Assembly (NCBI GenBank): GCA_929200455.1
Contig: CAKMZR010000122.1
Coordinates: 1-5,373, forward strand
DNA from: an uncultured Alphaproteobacteria bacterium
Lineage (GTDB): Bacteria > Pseudomonadota > Alphaproteobacteria > CAKMZR01
Length of the DNA stretch: 5,373 nt
Direction: 5' to 3'
The notes under the pieces: generated by a model
The model's database searches: none
What the model was told of the DNA's origin: nothing
Seen by the model: the letters and a program-made list of their open reading frames with translations, nothing else
Shown: positions 1 to 4,440 of the stretch, piece by piece
How the letters are laid out: the number at the start of each line of letters is the position of its first letter
Position numbering within the stretch: position 1 is the first letter of the stretch
Made by a program: the position numbers and the translations under genes

Positions 1-80
1 AGTGTGGGTTTAAGAGGAAAAGTGTGGGTTTAAGAGGAAAAGTGTGGGTTTAAGAGGAAAAGTGTGGGTTTAAGACGAGA
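1..80. repeat. 20-bp direct tandem repeat array (minisatellite), open at left edge
   Basis: Three identical head-to-tail copies of AGTGTGGGTTTAAGAGGAAA fill 1-60. A fourth copy at 61-80 differs at two positions (C at 76, G at 79) and merges into coding DNA. The array probably continues left of the window. There are no spacers, so it is not a CRISPR array. The degenerate fourth copy lies inside the acetyltransferase reading frame, which suggests that the array grew from the 3' end of that gene. Because 20 is not a multiple of 3, the frame shifts on entering the next unit and meets TAA (minus strand, 52-50). Confidence 0.95.
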
Positions 81-550
81 TAGATTTCTTTGGAGTGGCT
101 GAGGTCATCTATGGAACGTGTGGGCGTTCCGTCACTTTTGAAGCCGAATTGGTCGTAGAGTTGGTGTGCTTTTGTGAAGCGCGTATCGCTCCAAAGGCAG
201 AGGGTGTGTTGAGAAAATTTTTGGCAAACGAAGGAGAGGAGTTGTGTTCCGATTTTTTGCCCTTGAAGTTTTGGGTGTACATAGAGTCGTTTGATTTCGC
301 AAGTCTTGTGAAGGATGTGGGTGCCTATGGTGGCGACAATTCTGTGTTGTTGTACGGCGACCCAAAGGAAGTTGTGTTCGTGGGGAGGGTTTTGGGGCAA
401 GGAGGAAGCGGGCATGACGAGGTCAGGGAGTTCCTGTAGACAGAACACGACGCCTTGTTGATGGTATTGGGCGAAGCATTGAGAGACGATGTCTTGTATG
501 GGCAAGGCGTCATCGTTGACGGCGTGTCGTATGGAGATAGCGTGTGTCAT
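50..550 (-). CDS. GNAT family N-acetyltransferase
   Basis: A 166-residue protein with the GNAT fold signature; these enzymes transfer an acetyl group from acetyl-CoA to an amine. Visible elements are the N-terminal strand ISIRHAVNDDA (5-15), a central strand FLWVAVQQHRIVATIG (61-76), motif A with EIKRLYVHP (85-93) and the acetyl-CoA pyrophosphate loop QGQKIG (96-101), and motif B with AHQLYDQFGF (128-137). The loop has Lys where many members have the second Gly, a tolerated variant. The substrate cannot be inferred. The gene starts 45 bp after the rpoN stop and is probably co-transcribed with lptB-rpoN, in a slot usually held by hpf or ptsN. The ATG at 550 has no Shine-Dalgarno sequence upstream (C-rich leader), but it precedes the first GNAT strand at the expected distance. 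The last residues (NPHFSS) and the stop are encoded by the 20-bp repeat array, so the original C-terminus may have differed. Confidence 0.85.
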   Translation of the reverse strand: MTHAISIRHAVNDDALPIQDIVSQCFAQYHQQGVVFCLQELPDLVMPASSLPQNPPHEHNFLWVAVQQHRIVATIGTHILHKTCEIKRLYVHPKLQGQKIGTQLLSFVCQKFSQHTLCLWSDTRFTKAHQLYDQFGFKSDGTPTRSIDDLSHSKEIYLVLNPHFSS

Positions 551-595
551 GATGTTGATAGGGGGAGGGGTTTAAAGAGGATGGAGCGGGGTTTT

Positions 596-2125
596 TTAGA
601 TTTGAGGATTTTTCTGTCGTCTTCGGACGACGCTTGAGGGTATATTCATGGCTTCTCTATATTTTGTGATGGTTCTTCTTGCGATATTGATTCCTTGTTC
701 TCTGAGGGTATTCATGAGTTTGTCGTCTGAGAGAATGGCTTGAGGAGGTTCTTGTTGTATCATTTGTTGGATGGAGTGTTTGACGAAGGTTGCGGCGTGA
801 TTTGATGCGCCATTGAGGCTATCGAGGGAGACGTTGAAGAAGTATTTCATTTCGAAGGTTCCCCAAGGGGTAGACATAAATTTGTTGGTGGTGATTCGGC
901 TGATGGTGCTTTCGTGCAGGGCGGTTCTTTCAGAGATTTCTTTGAGGATCATGGGTTTGATGGCACTGATTCCGCGGTCGAAGAAGAGTTGTTGGTGTTT
1001 GACGATATGTTCTGCGACTTGGAGCATGGTTTTGTTTCGTTGTTCGACGGATTTGATGAGCCATGAGGCGTTTTGGTAATTTTCGCTTATGAACTGTTTA
1101 TCTTTTTGGGAGTACACATTTTTTTTGAGGTGGGAGTAAAAGTTTCGTCGAACGTTAAGTTTGGGAATGGAGTATTCGTTGAGAGAGACTTGCCATCGAT
1201 TTCTGGAGTCTTTGAAGACGATGATGTCTGGTATGACGGTATCTGCGACGCTTTGTGTGAAGAGCGTTGCGGGTTTTGGGTCGAGTTGTCGAATAATTTG
1301 GACGTGTTGTTTGATGGTTTCGAGGGGTTTTCCTGTTTTTTTTTCGAGTTTTTTGACGTTTCCGTTGGCGATATCTTCGAGGTTATCGAGGAGGATGAGG
1401 AATGTGGGGTTGAGTAGGTTTTGGTCTTTGAGTTGGATGAGGAGGCATTCTTTGAGGTCTCGGGCGAAGATTCCGGAGGGTTCACAAGTTTGGAGGAGAG
1501 AGAGTACGTGCAGGACTTGTTCGTGGGTGCATCCGAGGGATTCTGCGATTTCGAGGGTACAGTGGGAGAGCCACCCTGCGTCATTGATGAGGTCGATGAG
1601 GTGTTCTGCGATGATGAGGTGTAGATTTTGTGTGGAGAGGAGTCGGAATTGTTGGAGGATGTGGTAGCGAAAGTCTGAGGGGCTGTCGGGAATGAGGTTG
1701 ATGTCAGGTCCTTCATCGCTGTCGAAGTTTTTGGTATTTTTGGAGGAAGGTTTGCTGAGGGAGGAGAGGTTGAAGTCGTCGAAAGAGGGGCTGTCGTTTT
1801 GGTAATCTTGTAGATTTTCTGTGTGGTTGGAGGTTTCGTCGAAGGCGTGTTCTGGGAGGTCGAGTAGATTTTCTTGTGTGGTGGTATTGACAAGGGGTGT
1901 TTCCCCGAGGAGGGAGGGGTCTTTTGGGGTGTCGTTGTTTTCTTGAGGGGTATCGTTGGGTTGATTATTTTTTTGTTCTTCGAGTAGGGGATTGGAGAGG
2001 AGTTCTGTCTGTAGGAAGTCTGAGAGTTCGAGGCTTGACATTTGGAGGAGTCGTATAGCCTGTTGGAGTTGGGGTGTAAGGACGAGGTTTGTGGTATTGC
2101 GTAGTTCTAGGCGTTGTTTTGACAT
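596..2125 (-). CDS. rpoN: RNA polymerase sigma-54 factor RpoN
   Basis: Sigma-54 directs core RNA polymerase to -24/-12 promoters that need an AAA+ enhancer-binding protein for opening. The 509-residue product is full length for the family. Region I (about 1-50) carries the Gln/Leu-rich activator-interacting segment with LVLTPQLQQAIRLLQMS (14-30) and NPLLEE (45-50). Region II (about 51-150) is a low-complexity Asn/Thr/Pro/Ser/Asp linker. The core-binding domain follows (about 150-345, with CEPSGIFARDLKECL at 214-228 and LDPKPA at 281-286). The DNA-binding part has the helix-turn-helix LHESTISRITTNKFMSTPWG (403-422) and ends with the RpoN box ARRTITKYRE (482-491) followed by IPSS and RRR. Everything needed for -24/-12 recognition is present. 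It lies 22 bp downstream of lptB, a conserved proteobacterial pairing. No Shine-Dalgarno sequence precedes the ATG at 2125, yet the residues after it match the family start. The Asn/Thr/Ser richness of the linker follows the strand composition. Confidence 0.98.
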   Translation of the reverse strand: MSKQRLELRNTTNLVLTPQLQQAIRLLQMSSLELSDFLQTELLSNPLLEEQKNNQPNDTPQENNDTPKDPSLLGETPLVNTTTQENLLDLPEHAFDETSNHTENLQDYQNDSPSFDDFNLSSLSKPSSKNTKNFDSDEGPDINLIPDSPSDFRYHILQQFRLLSTQNLHLIIAEHLIDLINDAGWLSHCTLEIAESLGCTHEQVLHVLSLLQTCEPSGIFARDLKECLLIQLKDQNLLNPTFLILLDNLEDIANGNVKKLEKKTGKPLETIKQHVQIIRQLDPKPATLFTQSVADTVIPDIIVFKDSRNRWQVSLNEYSIPKLNVRRNFYSHLKKNVYSQKDKQFISENYQNASWLIKSVEQRNKTMLQVAEHIVKHQQLFFDRGISAIKPMILKEISERTALHESTISRITTNKFMSTPWGTFEMKYFFNVSLDSLNGASNHAATFVKHSIQQMIQQEPPQAILSDDKLMNTLREQGINIARRTITKYREAMNIPSSVVRRRQKNPQI

Positions 2126-2147
2126 GATGTGGTTAGGGCTTTAATTT

Positions 2148-2912
2148 TTAGAGGGAGAAATGTTCGCCGAGGTAGAGTTTTCTGACTTCTGGATTTTGTG
2201 AGATTTCGTGGGGTGTTCCTTCTGCGAGAGTTTTTCCGTTATGGAGGATGCAGGTTCTGTCGAGGAAGCTAAGGATTTCTGAGACGTTATGGTCTGTAAT
2301 GAGGACGCCGATGCCTCTATTTTTGAGGTGGGAGATGAGTCGTTTTATGTCGTTGATGGTGATGGGGTCGATTCCGGCAAGGGGTTCATCGAGGAGTATG
2401 AAGAGGGGATTTGTGGCAAGGCATCGTGCGATTTCGAGTCTTCTTTTTTCGCCGCCTGAGAGGCTTGTGGCGAGGGAGTGACGGATGTGTTCGAGGGAGA
2501 ATTCTTTGAGGAGGGAATTCAAGATTTTTTGTTGTTTGACTTTTTTTGGTTCGATGTATTGGAGAACGGCGAGGATATTGTCTTGGAGTGAGAGTCCTTT
2601 GAAGATGCATGATTCTTGGGGCAGGTAGCCGATTCCGAGTCGTGCACGTTGGAAGATGGGGAGGTTTGAGATGACGTGTCCGTTGAGTTTTATGGTGCCT
2701 TTATCGGGTTCGATGATGCCTGTGATGATGTCGAAGCAAGTGGTTTTTCCGGTTCCGTTGGGTCCGAAGAGTCCGAAGATTTCGCCGCTATTGACGTGGA
2801 AGTGTACATCTTTGAGGATTTGTCGTTGTCCATAAGTTTTTTGGATATGTTCTATAGAGAGTTTATGGGTGTTGTTTGAGTCTGAGGGTTTATGGGTGTT
2901 GTCTGAGTTCAT
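2148..2912 (-). CDS. lptB: LPS export ABC transporter ATP-binding protein LptB
   Basis: LptB is the cytoplasmic ATPase of the LptB2FGC complex that extracts lipopolysaccharide from the inner membrane and pushes it across the LptA bridge. The 254-residue sequence has Walker A GPNGTGKTT (50-58; Thr replaces the usual Ala), the Q-loop in GYLPQE (Q99), the signature LSGGE (151-155) followed by KRRLEIARCLA, Walker B FILLDEP (171-177), D-loop AGID (179-182) and the H-loop LITDHNVSE (H208). SGGEKRRLEIAR, DEPLAGIDPI, TDHNVSE and the C-terminal YLGEHFSL are specific LptB hallmarks that set it apart from LivF/LivG-type ATPases. It is the first gene of the lptB-rpoN-GNAT cluster and is transcribed away from ctpA. 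The ATG at 2912 gives about 15 extra N-terminal residues compared with typical LptB; these contain a 9-residue duplication. No in-frame ATG, GTG or TTG follows before the first strand, so this start is retained despite the lack of a Shine-Dalgarno sequence. Confidence 0.97.
   Translation of the reverse strand: MNSDNTHKPSDSNNTHKLSIEHIQKTYGQRQILKDVHFHVNSGEIFGLFGPNGTGKTTCFDIITGIIEPDKGTIKLNGHVISNLPIFQRARLGIGYLPQESCIFKGLSLQDNILAVLQYIEPKKVKQQKILNSLLKEFSLEHIRHSLATSLSGGEKRRLEIARCLATNPLFILLDEPLAGIDPITINDIKRLISHLKNRGIGVLITDHNVSEILSFLDRTCILHNGKTLAEGTPHEISQNPEVRKLYLGEHFSL
2861..2909. repeat. 27-bp in-frame tandem duplication in the lptB 5' end
   Basis: Two copies of a segment beginning GTTTATGGGTGTTGT (+ strand) start at 2861 and 2888, a period of 27 bp, with one mismatch over the first 22 bases (T at 2876 against C at 2903). 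On the coding strand this duplicates nine codons: Asn-Thr-His-Lys occurs at residues 5-8 and again at 14-17. The frame is preserved, and the repeat explains the longer-than-usual N-terminus of this LptB. Confidence 0.85.
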
Positions 2913-2965
2913 GGTGTGTGTCTGATTTTGGGGGTGAGTCTTTAAATTTCGGCGGAGCTCTTATA

Positions 2966-2981
2966 AGCAAATTATGTGCCG
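2966..2981 (-). promoter_or_regulatory. Putative sigma-54 (-24/-12) promoter of the lptB-rpoN operon
   Basis: Read on the minus strand, CGGCAC (2981-2976), five bases, then TTGCT (2970-2966) match the sigma-54 consensus TGGCAC-N5-TTGCW with one mismatch (C for the first T). The diagnostic GG and GC dinucleotides are separated by exactly 10 bases. Counting from the GC at -12, the start point would be near 2955, leaving a leader of about 43 bases before the lptB ATG. An overlapping sigma-70 reading exists on the same strand (TTAATA at 2988-2983, 17 bases, TATAAG at 2965-2960), so the site could be dual or the sigma-54 match could be chance. Confidence 0.55.
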
Positions 2982-3006
2982 ATATTAAGGTGTTTAAGGA
3001 ATCGGG

Positions 3007-3033
3007 TCAAGAGTTTTTGGAAAAAAATCTTGA
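3007..3033. promoter_or_regulatory. 27-bp dyad, candidate operator or upstream activator site
   Basis: TCAAGA (3007-3012) is mirrored by TCTTGA (3028-3033), and inside them TTTTT (3014-3018) is mirrored by AAAAA (3022-3026), all centred on 3020. Eleven of the thirteen potential pairs around the centre match. It sits about 65 bp upstream of the predicted sigma-54 start point for lptB, and its right arm overlaps the -35 element of the ctpA promoter, so a bound protein could act on both genes. It lies upstream of both predicted transcripts, so a DNA-binding site is more likely than an RNA hairpin. The binding protein is unknown. Confidence 0.5.
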
Positions 3034-3057
3034 GATTTGTGTGTGCTCTGTTATGCT
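3030..3057 (+). promoter_or_regulatory. Putative sigma-70-type promoter of ctpA
   Basis: TTGAGA (3030-3035) and TATGCT (3052-3057) are separated by 16 bases; they match the consensus hexamers at 5/6 and 4/6 positions. The predicted start point is near 3064. That would place the G10 tract in the leader and argues for a translation start later than 3073. Confidence 0.45.
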
Positions 3058-3081
3058 TTTTTCGGGAGAGACATGGGTTGT

Positions 3082-3091
3082 GGGGGGGGGG
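3082..3091 (+). repeat. G10 homopolymer tract upstream of ctpA
   Basis: Ten consecutive G residues lie 20 bases before the preferred ctpA start (3112). They also lie inside the frame if translation begins at the ATG at 3073, which has a better Shine-Dalgarno (GGAG at 3065-3068). Poly-G tracts of this length are prone to slipped-strand length change. With GGG at 3075-3077 and 3096-3098 the tract also satisfies a G-quadruplex pattern. Confidence 0.8.
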
Positions 3092-3111
3092 AGATGGGTG
3101 TGGAAACAAGA

Positions 3112-4425
3112 ATGAAAGTTTGTCGATTGAAGAAGATGCTGCGTTATATTTTGCTGTTGTCACTTTTGAGTGTGTGGAGTTGTTCTGCGTCTGTGTGGCA
3201 AGACGACAGGCTTGCCCGCCGTACGGCGGAGGCGTATGCGGGTTGGCTTGCGACAAGGCGAGACGATCATCGGGTGATAGGGGATGAGGATTTGCGAACG
3301 TTTCAGGAGGTTGCGTCTTATATTTTGAAGTATTATGTGGAGGAGGTGGATGCGGAAGATTTGTTGCAGGCGGCAAAAGAGAAGGCTTTGGAGTTGCATA
3401 AGGATCCGACGGTGGTGGATGACTGGGATCTTGTGAAGACGGGTATAGAGGGCATGTTGTCAGTATTGGACAAGTACAGTGTCTTTTTTGATGCGGAAGA
3501 GAATCGACTTTTTGATGAGATGATTCAGGGGGAGTTTGGGGGGTTGGGTATAGAGATAGGGGAGCACGAGAGGGGTGTGGAGGTGAAGAGGGTCTTGGCG
3601 TCGACGCCGGCGGAGCGTTCAGGCATGGAGGCGGGAGATGTGATCGTGGAGGCGGGAGGAGAGGATTTGGAGGGTATGAGTACGCGAGGCGTGGTTTTGA
3701 GACTGAGGGGGAAAAAGGGCACGGAGGTCTTGCTGAAGGTGTGGCGTCCGTCTGAGCATCGTGCGTTATCGATGAAGATTCGCCGAGAGGTGATTCAAGA
3801 GCGTTCTGTGGAGGGGGAGTGGTTGGATAAGAATTTGTGGCTGAAGATCAGGGATTTTCATTACAAGACGTCGGGAGAATTGACGTCGATGATGGCGAGT
3901 TTGGAGGAGCGTGGCGACGCGCGAGGCTTGGTTTTGGACTTGCGGGGGAATCGCGGAGGGTCTTTTGTACAGTCTGTTCGTGTTTCGGATTATTTTTTGG
4001 ATTACGGGATGATTGTGTTTACGGAGGATCGTAACAAGAAGAGATTTTATGCACGGGGAGAGTCCCCGGACAGGACATTCCATAGGCCGATGGTGGTGCT
4101 GATAGATGAGGATTCGGCGTCGGCATCGGAGATCGTGGCGGGAGCGATGAGGGATAGGGATAGAGCAGTTCTTGTGGGAGACAAGAGTTTTGGCAAGGGT
4201 TCTGTGCAGAACAAGTACAATTTGAGTCGCGGGATGGGACTGAAGCTGACGACACAACATTACTACACGCCGCTTGGTCATTCTGTGAATGCGGGTATCG
4301 TGCCGGACGTGGAGGTGGAGGATGATCCGGATCGTGAAGGAGACGAGCAACTGGAGGCGGCCCTTGGTATTTTGGAGAAGCTTTCGACCTATTCGCGTGA
4401 TGAGGAGGTACGGGGTGAGGGGTGA
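3112..4425 (+). CDS. ctpA: S41 family C-terminal processing peptidase (PDZ protease, CtpA/Prc type)
   Basis: Envelope serine protease that trims C-termini of exported proteins. From the ATG at 3112 it has 437 residues, typical for the family. Residues 1-24 form a basic n-region (MKVCRLKKMLR) and a hydrophobic core (YILLLSLLSVW) ending at C24; VWSC is a poor lipobox, so either a lipoprotein or ordinary signal-peptidase cleavage is possible. An N-terminal helical region (about 60-125) leads to the PDZ domain (about 140-225), opening with GEFGGLGIEI. The S41 domain has GLVLDLRGNRGG (272-283), catalytic Ser337 in DSASASE, general base Lys362 in FGKGSVQ and Gln366, with the canonical Ser-Lys spacing of 25. 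Alternative in-frame starts are TTG 3037, ATG 3073, ATG 3094 and ATG 3136; 3112 gives the best signal peptide and follows the predicted transcription start. Residues about 30-52 come from an odd C-rich segment. It is divergent from lptB and convergent with the methyltransferase, so apparently monocistronic. Confidence 0.95.
   Translation: MKVCRLKKMLRYILLLSLLSVWSCSASVWQDDRLARRTAEAYAGWLATRRDDHRVIGDEDLRTFQEVASYILKYYVEEVDAEDLLQAAKEKALELHKDPTVVDDWDLVKTGIEGMLSVLDKYSVFFDAEENRLFDEMIQGEFGGLGIEIGEHERGVEVKRVLASTPAERSGMEAGDVIVEAGGEDLEGMSTRGVVLRLRGKKGTEVLLKVWRPSEHRALSMKIRREVIQERSVEGEWLDKNLWLKIRDFHYKTSGELTSMMASLEERGDARGLVLDLRGNRGGSFVQSVRVSDYFLDYGMIVFTEDRNKKRFYARGESPDRTFHRPMVVLIDEDSASASEIVAGAMRDRDRAVLVGDKSFGKGSVQNKYNLSRGMGLKLTTQHYYTPLGHSVNAGIVPDVEVEDDPDREGDEQLEAALGILEKLSTYSRDEEVRGEG
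3200..3268. other. C-rich segment with 14-bp palindrome, possible in-frame palindromic element
   Basis: Between the ctpA signal peptide and its conserved part, cytosine rises to roughly a quarter of bases, while neighbouring coding DNA has about a tenth or less. The stretch contains a perfect palindrome CCGCCGTACGGCGG (3216-3229), two direct copies of GGCTTGC (3209-3215 and 3245-3251), and similar ends (AAGACGAC at 3200-3207, GAGACGATC at 3260-3268). It encodes an Arg/Ala/Asp-rich linker with LARR and LATRR. This resembles short palindromic elements that insert in frame in some alphaproteobacterial genes, but no second copy is in the window and the borders are estimates. Confidence 0.35.
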
Positions 4426-4436
4426 GGGATTAGGGG
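4412..4436 (+). other. G-quadruplex motif at the convergent gene junction
   Basis: Four G runs (4412-4415, 4419-4422, 4426-4428, 4433-4436) are separated by loops TGA, TGA and ATTA, meeting the G3+N1-7 rule. The motif spans the ctpA stop codon (TGA, 4423-4425) and most of the 15-bp gap to the opposing methyltransferase stop. No stem-loop plus T-run terminator is visible at this junction. Because the strand is so G-rich, the motif may be a by-product of composition. Confidence 0.5.
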
Positions 4437-4440
4437 TTGG

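Noticed and set aside
1..80. CRISPR array
   Set aside because: Units are directly adjacent, with no spacers, and no cas gene is nearby.
551..595. Intrinsic terminator between rpoN and the acetyltransferase gene
   Set aside because: The coding-strand sequence is C-rich without complementary G-rich arms, so no stem can form; the T run on the plus strand at 592-597 reads as A on the transcript.
961..976. TGGCAC followed at the right spacing by GC on the plus strand, resembling a sigma-54 promoter
   Set aside because: The TT preceding the GC is replaced by CC, it is antisense within the rpoN coding region, and no plus-strand gene follows.
1336..1344. A9 run (T9 on the plus strand) in rpoN as a slippage or phase-variation site
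   Set aside because: It encodes ordinary Lys codons in an intact frame, and poly-A runs are expected in this composition; nothing further supports slippage.
813..1667. Plus-strand open frames antisense to rpoN
   Set aside because: Shadow frames: no family motif, no promoter or ribosome site, and they overlap conserved rpoN codons throughout.
1087..1893. Long minus-strand open frame (268 codons) inside rpoN, extremely Ser/Thr/Pro/Lys-rich
   Set aside because: It lies wholly within the confidently identified rpoN gene in another frame, has no recognisable domain, and its composition is what the C/A-rich strand yields when stops are rare.
3037..3111. Longer ctpA reading frame starting at TTG 3037 or ATG 3073
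   Set aside because: TTG 3037 lies inside the predicted promoter and would put unrelated residues before the signal peptide. ATG 3073 has a fair Shine-Dalgarno but gives an acidic, Gly-rich n-region and a start only about 9 bases after the predicted transcription start; it remains a possible alternative.
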